From Microbaculum marinum (GTDB taxonomy: Bacteria > Pseudomonadota > Alphaproteobacteria > Rhizobiales > Tepidamorphaceae), in the NCBI RefSeq assembly GCF_042646165.1, contig NZ_JBHRTC010000022.1: 64,000 nt of DNA; one strand, given 5' to 3'. The notes beneath the pieces are model-generated. The model was not told the origin of the DNA, did not search any database, and worked only from the letters and a program-made list of their open reading frames with translations. This document shows positions 7,964-17,277 of this stretch, piece after piece. Position 1 is the stretch's first letter, and every line of letters begins with the position of its first letter. A program made the translations under genes and the position numbers.

Positions 7964-9286
7964 TCAGTTGCCGGCGCAGGGTTCGGTACGCTCCGGCCAG
8001 GGAGCGTTCTTCTCGACATACTCCTTGGCGGCCGCCTCGAGCAGCGGCGACACGACGTCCGTCATCGGCTCGAACCAGTCGGACTCCTGCGTCCACTTCT
8101 CGCCGTCCCACTGGGCCATGTAGACCCGGCTCTGGCCGCTGTGGTTGTCGCAGCTGATCGTCACCGGCGGTGCGAAGTTGCCGAGTCCGATCTCGTTCCA
8201 GCGCTCCTCGGAAATCTCCAGTGCCTCGAGGCCGGCGCGCATGTCGGCCGCGTCGATGACCTTCTTGCCGGTCAGTTCCTGCGCCTTGCGGATCGCCTCG
8301 GCCATGATCACGGAGTTGTAGACGCCGCGATTGTACAGATTCTCCCCGAGCTGGCTTTCCGGGGTCTGGCCCATCCCGGCGTCGATGACATGCGTCTTGA
8401 TGTCCTGCAACGCGGGATAGTCTGCGCCGACGCCCTGCAGGTTGAGGGTCTTGTAGCCCTTGGCGCCCGCGCCGCCGGCGCGCGCGTCGTCGTCACCGCC
8501 GGACCACCAGATGCCGATGAACTTGTCCATCGGGAAGCGGATCTTGACGGCCTCCTTGACCGCCGTCGGGTTCATCGCGCCCCAGCCCCACATGACCATG
8601 TAGTCGGGCTGGTCGCGACGCACGTTCAGCCACTGCGAGGACTGGTTCTGCATCTCCTTGCCGGCGACCGGGTACTGCAGGAGTTCGAACCCGTACTTCT
8701 CGGCCAGGTCCTCGAGCAGCGGGATCGGCTCGCGGCCGTAGCCCGCGTCGAGGAAGATGTAGCCGATCTTCTTGCCCTTCAGGTTGTCCAGGCCGCCTTC
8801 CTGCTCGGAAATGTACTTGATGATCGCCGAGGCGCCGTCCCAGTAGGTGTCCGGCGGATTGAACACCCACGGGAACACGTCGCCCTCGGCCGCCGCCGAC
8901 AGGCCGTAGGCCATCGACAGGACCGGGATCTTGTCGACCGACGCCTTCGGGATCAGCTGCAGGGTGATGCCCGTCGAGTACGGGTTGTAGACCAGCGGGT
9001 TCTTGCCCTTGGTGCCTTCGTAGCACTCGACGCCCTTCTGCGTGTCGTAACCGGTCTCGCATTCCTCGATGACGATCTTGACGCCGCCGATGCCGCCGTC
9101 GCGCGCGTTCAGCATGTCGAAGTAGTCGTGCATGCCGTTGGCGATCGGGATGCCGGAGCCGGCGTAGGGTCCGGTCCGGTAGGACAGGAGCGGAATGTAC
9201 ATGGTGTCCTGGGCGAACGCCTCGGCGGCGAATCCGCCGGCGAGCGCGAGCGTCGCGACACCGAGAGCGCATTTCTTGAAGATCAT
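7964..9286 (-). CDS. livK: ABC transporter periplasmic substrate-binding protein (LivK/Peripla_BP_6 type)
   Basis: Periplasmic receptor of the Liv-type transporter, 440 residues. Signal peptide about 1-25 (AEAFAQ cleavage region). The mature part begins with SYRTGPYAGSG and carries the lobes of a type I periplasmic binding fold. At 440 residues it is larger than the classical LivJ/LivK (about 370), as in the family group linked to aromatic-acid or fatty-acid uptake. The spacing behind livM (127 bases, with an 8-bp perfect hairpin) may allow separate mRNA processing, since the binding protein is needed in excess. Ligand cannot be read from sequence. Confidence 0.92.
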   Translation of the reverse strand: MIFKKCALGVATLALAGGFAAEAFAQDTMYIPLLSYRTGPYAGSGIPIANGMHDYFDMLNARDGGIGGVKIVIEECETGYDTQKGVECYEGTKGKNPLVYNPYSTGITLQLIPKASVDKIPVLSMAYGLSAAAEGDVFPWVFNPPDTYWDGASAIIKYISEQEGGLDNLKGKKIGYIFLDAGYGREPIPLLEDLAEKYGFELLQYPVAGKEMQNQSSQWLNVRRDQPDYMVMWGWGAMNPTAVKEAVKIRFPMDKFIGIWWSGGDDDARAGGAGAKGYKTLNLQGVGADYPALQDIKTHVIDAGMGQTPESQLGENLYNRGVYNSVIMAEAIRKAQELTGKKVIDAADMRAGLEALEISEERWNEIGLGNFAPPVTISCDNHSGQSRVYMAQWDGEKWTQESDWFEPMTDVVSPLLEAAAKEYVEKNAPWPERTEPCAGN

Positions 9287-9385
9287 TGCGTACCTCCCGT
9301 TTAGCAGCCGTGGTCGGCCATTCTTGGACCGTGGACTTGCGGAAACCCCGGGCGCGGTCCGATGCCCGATGGTACCGACTTCGAT

Positions 9386-9403
9386 CCGTCCCTCAAGGGA
9401 CGG
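9386..9403 (-). terminator. Perfect 8-bp hairpin between livM and livK
   Basis: CCGTCCCT, two-base loop, AGGGACGG, just behind the livM stop. No T-tract follows, so it is probably a processing or stability element in the operon mRNA. Confidence 0.45.
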
Positions 9404-9412
9404 CCGTGTGCC

Positions 9413-10492
9413 TCACGCGTATGGAAACGGCCAGACACGAAGCTTTTCCTTCCCGATCTGCCACAACCGGGCGAGGCCGTGCGGCTCGACGACGAGGAAG
9501 AAGATGATCAGGGCGCCGATGATCATGCGGCTGACGTGCTCGACCGTCTCCGCACCGATCTCGATGCCGACCGAGGGCAGCAGCGTGCGCAGCAGCACCG
9601 GCAGCACCCAGATGAACGCCGATCCGAAGAAGCACCCCATCAGGCTGCCGAGCCCGCCGAGGATCGCCATGAACAGGATCTGGAACGACAGCGTGATCGA
9701 GAAGGACGACGGCTCCGCGGCGCCCAGCCAGAAGAACACCATCATCGCCCCGGCGACCCCGCAGATGTAGGAGGAGACCGCGAACGCCGACAGCTTGGCC
9801 TGCAGCGGCCGCACCCCGATCAGCTCGGCGGCAATGTCCATGTCGCGGATCATCATCCAGGTCCGTCCGATGTGGCCGCGGATGACGTTCTTCACCAGGA
9901 ACGTCATCAGCACGACGATCGCCAGCACGACGTAGTACCGGGTGATCGGCGGCGAGGCGGGCCCGGCAAGCACCAGCCCGCCGAAGCCGCTGCGTTCCGG
10001 CACCTCGATGGCTGCGGAATTGTTGTAGTTGTAGAGCCACGGAATGCGGATGAAGCACCATTCCAGGAAGAACTGCGCGGCAAGCGTCGTCACCGCCAGG
10101 TACAGTCCCTTGATCCTCAGCGACGGCAGCCCGAAGACGATGCCGATCGCCGCCGAGAAGATGCCCGAGACCAGCACCAGGATGACGATGTTCACGTCCG
10201 GGAAATAGGTCGTCAGCTTGTAGCAGGCATAGGCGCCGACCCCCATGAAGGCGCCGGTGCCCAGCGACAGCTGGCCCGCGTACCCCGTCAGCACGTTGAG
10301 CCCGATCGTCGCCAGCGCGAAGATCAGGAACGGGATCATGATCGAGGCCAGCACGAAATCGCTGGCGATCAGCGGCACCAGCAGCGCGATCGCCATGATC
10401 GCGGCGATGCCGATCCGGTCCTGCAGGATCGGGAACATCGCCTGGTCGGCTTCGTAGGTCGTCTTGAACTGGCCGGCTTCGCGGTAAAGCAT
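9413..10492 (-). CDS. livM: Branched-chain-amino-acid-type ABC transporter permease LivM
   Basis: Inner-membrane channel subunit, 359 residues, with about nine hydrophobic segments and the BPD_transp_2 core: GLNVLTGYAGQLSLGTGAF (the conserved stretch following the first helices) and the EAA-like loop around IRGHIGRTWMMIRDMDIAAE. It pairs with LivH. ATG 10492 is chosen because the frame upstream overlaps the end of livH and is low-complexity; the gap to livH is 13 bases. An N-terminal soluble lead (LYREAGQFKTTYEAD) before the first helix is typical of LivM in CoA-ligase-linked clusters. Confidence 0.93.
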   Translation of the reverse strand: MLYREAGQFKTTYEADQAMFPILQDRIGIAAIMAIALLVPLIASDFVLASIMIPFLIFALATIGLNVLTGYAGQLSLGTGAFMGVGAYACYKLTTYFPDVNIVILVLVSGIFSAAIGIVFGLPSLRIKGLYLAVTTLAAQFFLEWCFIRIPWLYNYNNSAAIEVPERSGFGGLVLAGPASPPITRYYVVLAIVVLMTFLVKNVIRGHIGRTWMMIRDMDIAAELIGVRPLQAKLSAFAVSSYICGVAGAMMVFFWLGAAEPSSFSITLSFQILFMAILGGLGSLMGCFFGSAFIWVLPVLLRTLLPSVGIEIGAETVEHVSRMIIGALIIFFLVVEPHGLARLWQIGKEKLRVWPFPYA

Positions 10493-10505
10493 CGTCGTTG
10501 CGTCC

Positions 10506-11462
10506 TCAGATCCGCTCGATGATCCGCTCGCCGAACAGGCCCTGCGGCCGGAACAGCAGGAAGACCAGCGCGATGACGTAGGCAAGCCAGCTCTCGATGC
10601 CGCCGCCGACCAGCGGGCCCCAGTAGATCTCGCCGATCTTCTCGCCGATGCCGATGATCAGACCGCCGACGATGGCGCCGGGTATCGAGGTGAAGCCGCC
10701 GAGGATCAGCACCGGCAGCGCCTTGAAGGCGATGATCTCGAGCGCGAACGACACGTCCGACCGCGCCCCCCACATGATGCCGGTGGCCAGCGCCACGATG
10801 CCGGCGGCGAACCAGACGATGACCCAGATCTGGTCGAGCGATATGCCGACCGACAGCGCCGCCTGGTGGTCGTCTGCGACAGCCCTGAGCGCCCGTCCGA
10901 TGCGGGTCTTGGAGAAGAAGACGCCGAGGATCGCGACCATGAGGATGGCGATGACCGCTGCGGCGATGTCGATGTGCTGCAGGATGACGAGCCCGCCGAG
11001 CACGTCGAAGGCCGTCGAGCCGGTCGGCAGGCCGAGCTCCTCGGTGATCATCACCTTGGGGTCGCCGCCGAACACGAACTCGCCGAAGCCGATGAGGAAA
11101 TAGGTCAGCCCGATCGTCGCCATCAGGAGAATGATGTCCGGCTGGTTGACGAGATGGTGGAAGATCACCCGCTCCACCGCGAACGCCAGGATGCCCATGA
11201 TGACGATGGTCGCGAACAGGGCGACGTAGGCCGGCAGTCCGAGCGCGTAGAGCCCCACCAGCGACAGGGCGGCGAACACCACCATGATGCCCTGCGCGAA
11301 GTTGAACACGCCCGAGGCCTTGAAGATCAGCACGAAGCCGAGCGCGATCAGCGCGTACAGCACGCCCGAAACGAAGCCCTCCCACAGCACCTGCAGGAAG
11401 AAGTCGGGCAGATCGACCATCTGCACGAAGGGATCGACGAAGACCTGGTAGAGGATGTCCAT
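10506..11462 (-). CDS. livH: Branched-chain-amino-acid-type ABC transporter permease LivH
   Basis: Inner-membrane permease of the same transporter, 318 residues. It has the LivH hallmarks GVLYALIALGFVLIFKASGVFNFAQG (first helices, about 34-59) and the EAA-type loop GRALRAVADDHQAA, then ALPVLILGGFTSIPGAIVGG. Eight or so membrane segments are apparent. It is separated from the upstream livG by a 323-base gap filled with a composite inverted repeat, while its spacing to livM is 13 bases. The ATG has ribosome site AGGAGGATCGGA close upstream, so translation can start independently of livG. Confidence 0.94.
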   Translation of the reverse strand: MDILYQVFVDPFVQMVDLPDFFLQVLWEGFVSGVLYALIALGFVLIFKASGVFNFAQGIMVVFAALSLVGLYALGLPAYVALFATIVIMGILAFAVERVIFHHLVNQPDIILLMATIGLTYFLIGFGEFVFGGDPKVMITEELGLPTGSTAFDVLGGLVILQHIDIAAAVIAILMVAILGVFFSKTRIGRALRAVADDHQAALSVGISLDQIWVIVWFAAGIVALATGIMWGARSDVSFALEIIAFKALPVLILGGFTSIPGAIVGGLIIGIGEKIGEIYWGPLVGGGIESWLAYVIALVFLLFRPQGLFGERIIERI

Positions 11463-11527
11463 TCCGATCCTCCTAGATCCCGACAGTCGGGATTGCGGAG
11501 AGGCCGCGCCACACGCCGGCGCCGAAG

Positions 11528-11737
11528 CCCCTCACCCGGATCGCCGGGGCGATCCGACCTCTCCCAACGGGAGAGGTGGACCCCGACGCCTGCCGCCACC
11601 TCTCCCCGCCCGGGAGCGCTGGGCCATTCACAGGACCTGGGTTCCGACCTTCACCGTCGGACAAAGTCGCACTCCGCGCCCGCCGCCACCTCTCCCCGGC
11701 GGGGAGAGGTCGGCTGCGCAGCAGCCGGGTGAGGGGG
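11528..11737. repeat. Composite inverted-repeat element E1 inside the liv operon
   Basis: About 210 bases bounded by CCCCTCACCC on the left and GGGTGAGGGG on the right, with nested palindromes: GGATCGCC/GGCGATCC, CCTCTCCCAACGGGAGAGG, CCTCTCCCCGGCGGGGAGAGG and GGCTGCGCAGCAGCC. Fills the 323-base gap between livG and livH; no gene is visible here. Same architecture as 22220-22376, 22561-22714 and 32661-32843. Confidence 0.85.
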
Positions 11738-11785
11738 TTCCCTGCTCGCATTCCTTCAGGACCCATGGCGACCATCCCCCTCCCC

Positions 11786-12583
11786 CTAGTGCGACACGCC
11801 GAGATAGGCGTCGATGACGTCCTGGTTCGCCTGCACCTCGGCGGGCACGCCGTCGGCGATCTTCTCGCCGTCATCGAGCACCACCACACGGTCGGAGAGA
11901 TCCATGACGACGCCCATGTCGTGCTCGATCAGCGCGATCGTCGTGCCGAGCTGCTGGTTGACGTCGAGGATGAAGCGGCTCATGTCCTCCTTCTCCTCCA
12001 GGTTCATGCCGGCCATCGGCTCGTCGAGGAGCAGCAGGTCCGGCTCCATGGCGAGCGCCCGGGCAAGCTCGACGCGCTTCTGCAGCCCGTAGGGCAGCCG
12101 CCCGACCGGCGTCTTGCGGATCGCCTGGATCTCCAGGAAGTCGATGATCTCCTCGACCTTGCGGCGGTTCTCCACCTCCTCCCTCAGCGCCGGTCCCCAG
12201 TGCAGGCACTGCCAGAAGAAGCCGCGGCGCATGTTCAGCGTCCGTCCGGCCATGATGTTGTCGAGCGTCGTCATGCCGCGGAACAGGGCGACGTTCTGGA
12301 AGGTGCGGGCGATCCCCTGGTTTGCCGCCTCGTACGGCTTCATCCGGCGGCGCTCGCGGCCCAGGAAGGTGATCAGCCCCTCCTGCGGGTGGTAGAAGCC
12401 GTTGATGACGTTGAGCATCGACGTCTTGCCGGCGCCGTTCGGACCGATGATCGCCCGGATCTCGCCTCTCCGGATGTCGAACGAGACGTTGCGGATCGCC
12501 CGGACGCCGCCGAACGACAGGGTGATGCTGTCGACCGCCAGCAGCACCTCGCCGGCCTGCGCGCGATCGGCCGGGGCCCTCAT
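11786..12583 (-). CDS. livG: Branched-chain-amino-acid-type ABC transporter, ATP-binding protein LivG
   Basis: Second ATPase of the transporter, 265 residues. Walker A GPNGAGKT (47-54), the LivG-specific GIARTFQNVALFRGMT stretch, the signature region LPYGLQKRVELARAL and Walker B LLLLDEP are present; the canonical LSGGQ is thus LPYGLQ, a known variant in this subgroup. ATG 12583 overlaps the stop of the upstream CoA ligase gene as ATGA, so the two are translationally coupled. The frame stays open far upstream inside the ligase gene, which is coincidental and not a fusion. Confidence 0.93.
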   Translation of the reverse strand: MRAPADRAQAGEVLLAVDSITLSFGGVRAIRNVSFDIRRGEIRAIIGPNGAGKTSMLNVINGFYHPQEGLITFLGRERRRMKPYEAANQGIARTFQNVALFRGMTTLDNIMAGRTLNMRRGFFWQCLHWGPALREEVENRRKVEEIIDFLEIQAIRKTPVGRLPYGLQKRVELARALAMEPDLLLLDEPMAGMNLEEKEDMSRFILDVNQQLGTTIALIEHDMGVVMDLSDRVVVLDDGEKIADGVPAEVQANQDVIDAYLGVSH

Positions 12584-14553
12584 TCGGCCGCCTCCCGATG
12601 TTCCTGCGTGCCGAACACCTGTACGTCGCGGATTTCGACGCGAGCGCGAATCCTGCCCTTGCGGCCGTCCTCGAACGTCACTTCGGTCTCGATGTCCTGT
12701 GCCTTGGACCCGTCGTAGAGCGCGTCGATCAGCGGCTGGTACTTGTCGGCGATGTAGCCGCGGCGGACCTTCTGGGTGCGGGTCAGCTCGCCGTCGTCGG
12801 CATCGAGTTCCTTGTGCAGGATCAGGAAGCGGTGGATCTGCGAGCCGGCCATGCGCGGCTCCTGCGACAGGTCCCGGTTCACCTCGACGACGTGCGCCTC
12901 GAGCATGTCGTAGATCTGCTCCATGCCGGCCAGTTCCTGGTAGCTGGCATAGGCGACGTTGTTGCGCTCCGCCCAGCTGCCGACCGCGCCGAGATCGATG
13001 TTCAGCATGGCCGTCACGAACTCGCGCTCGTGGCCGAGCGCCACGGCTTCCTTGATGTTGGGGAAGAATTTCAGCTTGTTCTCGACGTATTTCGGCGCAA
13101 ACAGCGTGCCGTCCTTGAGGTGGCCGACATCCTTGGCCCGGTCGATGATCCGGAGATGGCCCTCGTTGTCGAAGAAGCCGGCGTCGCCGGTGTGCACCCA
13201 GCCGTCCGCCGTCTTGGTCGCCCGGGTCGCTTCCTCGTTCTTGTAGTAGCCGACGAAGACGCCGGGCGAGCGGTAGAGGACTTCGCCGGTGTCGTCGATG
13301 CGGATCTCCACCTGCGGCGCCGGCTTGCCGACCGTGTCGGCACGGATCTCGCCGTCCGGCTGGACGGTGACGTAGACGCTTGCCTCCGTCTGCCCGTACA
13401 ACTGCTTCAGGTTCAGGCCGAGCGAGCGGTAGAAGCGGAAGATCTCCGGACCGATCGCCTCGCCGGCGGTGTATCCGACCCGCATGCGCGACATGCCGAG
13501 GACGTTCTTCAGCGGCTCGTAGACCAGGAACTTGCCGATCCCGTACAGGATCCGGTCTGAGACCGGGACGGGCTCGCCGTTGAGGATCTTCTCGCCGGCC
13601 CGCCGCGCCACGCCGAGGAAGTAGTGGAACATCCGCTTCTTCAGCGGACTGGCGTCCTCCATCCGGATCATCACGGTGGTCAGCAGGTTCTCGAAGATGC
13701 GCGGCGGCGAGAAGAAATAGGTCGGTCCGATCTCGCGCAGGTCCTGCAGCATCGTTTCCGGCGATTCCGGGCAGGCGACGCAGAAGCCGCTCCAGTAGGA
13801 TTCCGCATAGGAAAAGATATGGTCGCCGACCCACGCCATCGGCAGGTAGGCCAGCACCTCGTCCTCCTTCGTCAGGTGGTCGAACTCGCAGGCGAGCTTC
13901 GCGCTGATCACCGTGTTGTCGTAGGACAGCATCACGCCCTTCGGCTGGCCCGTCGTCCCTGACGTGTAGAGGATGACGGCGATGTCGGAGCCCTTGCCCT
14001 GCTGGATCGAGGCATCGAGCCTCGCCGCCGCCCCCGCCGCCAGCTGCGCGCGGCCGCTCTCCTGGATGCTCGCAAAGGAATGCAGCCGGGTGTGGTCGTA
14101 GTCCTTTAGGCCGCGCTCCTCGTCGTAGATGACGTGCCGGAGATCGGGCAGGTCCTCGGACAGCGACAGCAGCTTGTCGACCTGTTCCTGGTCCTGGACG
14201 ACGGCAAGCCGTGCCTCGGCATGCTGCAGCACGAACACCATCTCGGCGGCCACCGCGTCCTGATAGACCGGCACGGGTATGCCTCCGAGGCTCTGCACCG
14301 CGCAGATGGTCCAGTAGAGCCGCGGCCGGTTCGAGCCGACGATGGCGACCTTGTCGCCGCGCTCCAGGCCGAGTTCGGAGAGGCCGGCGGCAAGTGCCTG
14401 GACCTCCTCGCGCACCTCGGCCCAGGTCCAGGTCTGCCAGATCCCGAGGTCCTTCTCCCGGATGGCCGGACGATCCCCCCAGATCCGGGCATTGCGGATC
14501 AGCAGTTTCGGAAAGGTGTCTTCGCCACCCGCGGACGTCACGGACTGCGCCAT
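12580..14553 (-). CDS. AMP-dependent acyl-CoA ligase (long-chain fatty-acid-CoA ligase type)
   Basis: Activates a carboxylic acid to its CoA thioester via an acyl-adenylate. The P-loop YTSGTTGQPKG (about 196-206), the YGQTEAS adenylate motif, TGDAGFFD and the hinge IDRAKD are all intact. 657 residues from ATG 14553, like FAA1-type ligases rather than FadD. ATG 14574 would add seven residues. It is the first gene of the Liv-type operon and overlaps livG by four bases, which argues that the transporter brings in an acid that is trapped as a CoA ester. The chain type (fatty, aromatic or terpenoid) cannot be told from sequence. Confidence 0.92.
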   Translation of the reverse strand: MAQSVTSAGGEDTFPKLLIRNARIWGDRPAIREKDLGIWQTWTWAEVREEVQALAAGLSELGLERGDKVAIVGSNRPRLYWTICAVQSLGGIPVPVYQDAVAAEMVFVLQHAEARLAVVQDQEQVDKLLSLSEDLPDLRHVIYDEERGLKDYDHTRLHSFASIQESGRAQLAAGAAARLDASIQQGKGSDIAVILYTSGTTGQPKGVMLSYDNTVISAKLACEFDHLTKEDEVLAYLPMAWVGDHIFSYAESYWSGFCVACPESPETMLQDLREIGPTYFFSPPRIFENLLTTVMIRMEDASPLKKRMFHYFLGVARRAGEKILNGEPVPVSDRILYGIGKFLVYEPLKNVLGMSRMRVGYTAGEAIGPEIFRFYRSLGLNLKQLYGQTEASVYVTVQPDGEIRADTVGKPAPQVEIRIDDTGEVLYRSPGVFVGYYKNEEATRATKTADGWVHTGDAGFFDNEGHLRIIDRAKDVGHLKDGTLFAPKYVENKLKFFPNIKEAVALGHEREFVTAMLNIDLGAVGSWAERNNVAYASYQELAGMEQIYDMLEAHVVEVNRDLSQEPRMAGSQIHRFLILHKELDADDGELTRTQKVRRGYIADKYQPLIDALYDGSKAQDIETEVTFEDGRKGRIRARVEIRDVQVFGTQEHREAAE

Positions 14554-14721
14554 CTGTTTCCCCACCAAGATCACGCCTTTGCGGCGCTTGTTGTGTGTCG
14601 ACGTTAAGTCCGACCGCTGTCGGCGATCAAGCGCGGCAACGCCTTGCGGCTGCTTCGCGCTTCCCGGTCACGGTGGCTGCAGTTTGCAGATCGATACGCC
14701 GGGCGCCACTTCCCAGTTGAC

Positions 14722-14739
14722 AGACAGACGGGTCTGTCT
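14722..14739. promoter_or_regulatory. Candidate operator upstream of the CoA ligase-liv operon
   Basis: AGACAGACGGGTCTGTCT: two perfect 8-base arms around GG, in the 281-base gap between the operon start (14553) and the porin end (14835). Size and symmetry suit a TetR-type repressor; no such regulator lies in the window. The rest of the gap shows no gene. Confidence 0.5.
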
Positions 14740-14834
14740 TCATCTATCATAGGGCCATTGCGGTTGATATGGATATCGACCACACGCAATCCGACGGTCC
14801 GCTTCCGCGGCCGCCTCGCGAGAGGGCTCGAGTG

Positions 14835-16256
14835 CTAGAATTCCCGGGTGAACTGTAGAATGGCGGTCCAGGCGCCTTGCGAGTCCTGGATGCCCGGTTG
14901 GACCGGATTCACGTCGAAGCCGTTGTAGTCGACATGGCCGTAGTGCACGTCGAGCAGCAACGTCGTGTTCGTCACCGGCTCCCACTGGATGTTCGCCACG
15001 CCCTCGAAGCTCGAGACGTTGAGCACGCCCGGCGCGCCGAGGACGCCGGCCGTGGCCGTTCCCGTCGCGCCATAGCCGGTCTTGCCGTAGCCCGCGCCGA
15101 TCGTCGTCGACACGGTCTTCGTCCAGTAGTGCGTGTAGGACGAGTTGACCGACGCCTTCGTCACGTTGTCGACGATGCAGTTGACCGCTCCGCAGCGGCC
15201 CCACACGACGTCGGTGTTGGTTCCGAACAGGTCCTGCTGGTAGTTGCTGGCGCCGTCTGCGTACATGGCGATGAAGGTGAACTTGTCCTTCGCGCCCGTC
15301 GGCACGTTCAGCGCCAGGCCGAAAAGCGCCGCGAATCCGAATTGGTCGTCGCTGAAGCTCTGCACCGGCACGCCGCCGATCGTCTGCTGCTCGGCGAACT
15401 TGTTCTGATGCACCGCACCGGAGATCTGGGCGGAGCCGACGCCCTCCCTTTCCCATTTCAGCGCGGCGACGAAATCGGGCATGCCGCTGGAATCGTTGAC
15501 CACCGACAGCGCCGTTGCCGCAGGGATGGCGATCGGCGCGTAGGGGCCCAGACCGACGATCGCGGCATCAGGCGAGTTGTACTCCTGGTCCTCGGCGGCA
15601 AGGGCGAGCGAGATGCCGCCGCCGAAATCCTGGGTGAAGCGGACCTGGCTGCGACGCATCGATCCGGAGGGGTCGCCGACAACCTTGTAGGGGTCGGCGC
15701 GCCGGATCCGCGCATCGCGGTCGACAAACGTCGACCACGTCTTGCCGAACGTCCAGTTGCCGAACTGCACGAAGGCGTGACGCAGATCCAGGCCGCCTCC
15801 GGTCCTGGATTCGTCGTCGTCCGCCTGGGCCTCGACGAACGCCCTGACCGTCCCGTACTCCGTCCGGGTCCGGGCATCGAAGTTCACGCGCCCCTGGCCG
15901 TAGGTCTGGAACGTCTGGGTCTGGAAGCCCGCGATCAGGTTCGGCAGCGTTCCGCTCGATCCGGCGCGATAGCCGTCGACTGCGATGTTGTAGATGTAAT
16001 AGTTGTCGTCGCCCGTCCAGTTCTTGTCGATGGCGCCGCTGACGAGGCGCGCGTGACCGCCGATCTTGAAGCAGATGTCGGTAGACGGAAGCTCGATGAA
16101 CCCGTCGAGATCGCAGCGATGGACGGGCGCGCCTCCGGCCGTTGATCCGAACGCCATGTCGGCGGCGTGTCCGGGCGCCGCAAAGGACATCGCGATCGCC
16201 ACCGAACAGCCGGCCAGGCCGCCGCTGCGCCCCCCCCTGCTCACGACCGCATGCAC
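14835..16256 (-). CDS. Outer-membrane porin (Porin_2 family, alphaproteobacterial)
   Basis: A trimeric beta-barrel porin for passive diffusion of small solutes. The 473-residue protein has a signal peptide ending in APGHAADMAF, the family opening VHRCDLDGFIELPSTDICFKIGG with its two conserved Cys, alternating beta strands throughout, and a C-terminal aromatic residue (TREF) for barrel assembly. I start at GTG 16256, preceded by GGGAGCAGGGAC; the frame is open to an ATG at 16394 but that adds about 46 residues of non-signal sequence before the hydrophobic core and nearly reaches the crp stop. The start is therefore less sure than the family. Confidence 0.88.
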   Translation of the reverse strand: MHAVVSRGGRSGGLAGCSVAIAMSFAAPGHAADMAFGSTAGGAPVHRCDLDGFIELPSTDICFKIGGHARLVSGAIDKNWTGDDNYYIYNIAVDGYRAGSSGTLPNLIAGFQTQTFQTYGQGRVNFDARTRTEYGTVRAFVEAQADDDESRTGGGLDLRHAFVQFGNWTFGKTWSTFVDRDARIRRADPYKVVGDPSGSMRRSQVRFTQDFGGGISLALAAEDQEYNSPDAAIVGLGPYAPIAIPAATALSVVNDSSGMPDFVAALKWEREGVGSAQISGAVHQNKFAEQQTIGGVPVQSFSDDQFGFAALFGLALNVPTGAKDKFTFIAMYADGASNYQQDLFGTNTDVVWGRCGAVNCIVDNVTKASVNSSYTHYWTKTVSTTIGAGYGKTGYGATGTATAGVLGAPGVLNVSSFEGVANIQWEPVTNTTLLLDVHYGHVDYNGFDVNPVQPGIQDSQGAWTAILQFTREF

Positions 16257-16398
16257 GTCCCTGCTCCCACCCGTCTCCGCTGACGGCGGACCATACCGGC
16301 GTCGATCGGACGCCTGTGAGACAGAGATGTTAGGGTTTTGTGGCAATACACATCCACCCGTCGGGGCGCGGCCCCGGGACGCCGGCGAGCCCATCCGT

Positions 16399-17148
16399 CT
16401 ACTCGCCGAAATGCTTCAGCCCGGGCAGGTCCAGCACCCGGATCCCGTCGGGTTCCATCCGCAGCAGCCCGTTTTCCTCCAGCGTCTTCAGGCACTTGTT
16501 GGTCATCTGTCGCGACAGCCCGGAGATCAGGCCGAGTTCCTCCTGGCTGATGTCGAGGTGTCCGCCGACGCCCGGCGACAGGATCGGGTTGAACAGCCAG
16601 GCGATGCACCGCGCCACCCGCGGCGTCGCCTCGAACGCGCGGTCGTGGCCGAGCATCGCGATGAACTGTCCCAGCCGTTCGTTGAGCTGGGTGACGAGGA
16701 AGCGGTTGAAGCCGGTGGAATTCTCGAACAGCCAGCGGAAGGTCGCGCCGCTCATGCAGGCGACCTGGGTGCGGCGCAGCGCCACGATATCGTACTGGCG
16801 CGGTTCGTCCTTGATGATGGAGCCCTCGCCGAACCAGCCGCCGACGGTGATGCCCGTATAGCTCACCGCCTTGCCGCCTGAGGTGACGGTGCTCATCTTG
16901 ACGATGCCGGAGATGATCCCGGCCCAGTTGTCGAAGCGGTCGCCGCGGTGAAACAGGTAGGTGCCGGTATCGAGCGTCCTTTCGGTGATTCCGCGCGCGG
17001 CCCGTTCGGCCTCTTCCGGCGTCAGTTCCGCCGACCATGCAGCGATCGACTTCAGGTGAGCGATATCGATCAAACCGTCCTCGCGTTCGCCAAACGACTT
17101 CGGGCCCGGTCGGAAATGCGCGTCCGGCCGGCCGGTTTCTCCGAACAT
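16399..17148 (-). CDS. Crp/Fnr-family transcriptional regulator
   Basis: 249 residues: an N-terminal cyclic-nucleotide-binding-type beta roll (about 45-150; GTYLFHRGDRFDNW, GGWFGEGSIIKD) and a C-terminal winged helix (about 175-240) with the recognition helix in SGLSRQMTNKCLKTLEENG. There is no Fnr-type N-terminal cysteine cluster, so oxygen sensing through Fe-S is not expected. The effector is unknown. It is divergent from the SDR gene across 129 bases, with an inverted repeat GCGATA-N12-TATCGC in between. The long open frame upstream to 18378 is chance; ATG 17148 gives the normal family length. Confidence 0.9.
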   Translation of the reverse strand: MFGETGRPDAHFRPGPKSFGEREDGLIDIAHLKSIAAWSAELTPEEAERAARGITERTLDTGTYLFHRGDRFDNWAGIISGIVKMSTVTSGGKAVSYTGITVGGWFGEGSIIKDEPRQYDIVALRRTQVACMSGATFRWLFENSTGFNRFLVTQLNERLGQFIAMLGHDRAFEATPRVARCIAWLFNPILSPGVGGHLDISQEELGLISGLSRQMTNKCLKTLEENGLLRMEPDGIRVLDLPGLKHFGE

Positions 17149-17168
17149 ATGCACCGGTGGCGGGCCGT

Positions 17169-17192
17169 GCGATAGGATGGGTGCAGTATCGC
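17169..17192. promoter_or_regulatory. Inverted repeat in the crp/SDR divergent promoter region
   Basis: GCGATA, 12-base spacer, TATCGC. It sits 21 bases upstream of the Crp-family gene start and could be an autoregulatory site, but it does not match the canonical Crp or Fnr consensus. Confidence 0.3.
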
Positions 17193-17277
17193 CCGCCCCG
17201 GCGGCGGGCTCAAGCAGTACGGGACCGCCGGATGCAGTTTGCGGCCGCCGGCGGGCAGGCGACCAAGGAGACGGATG

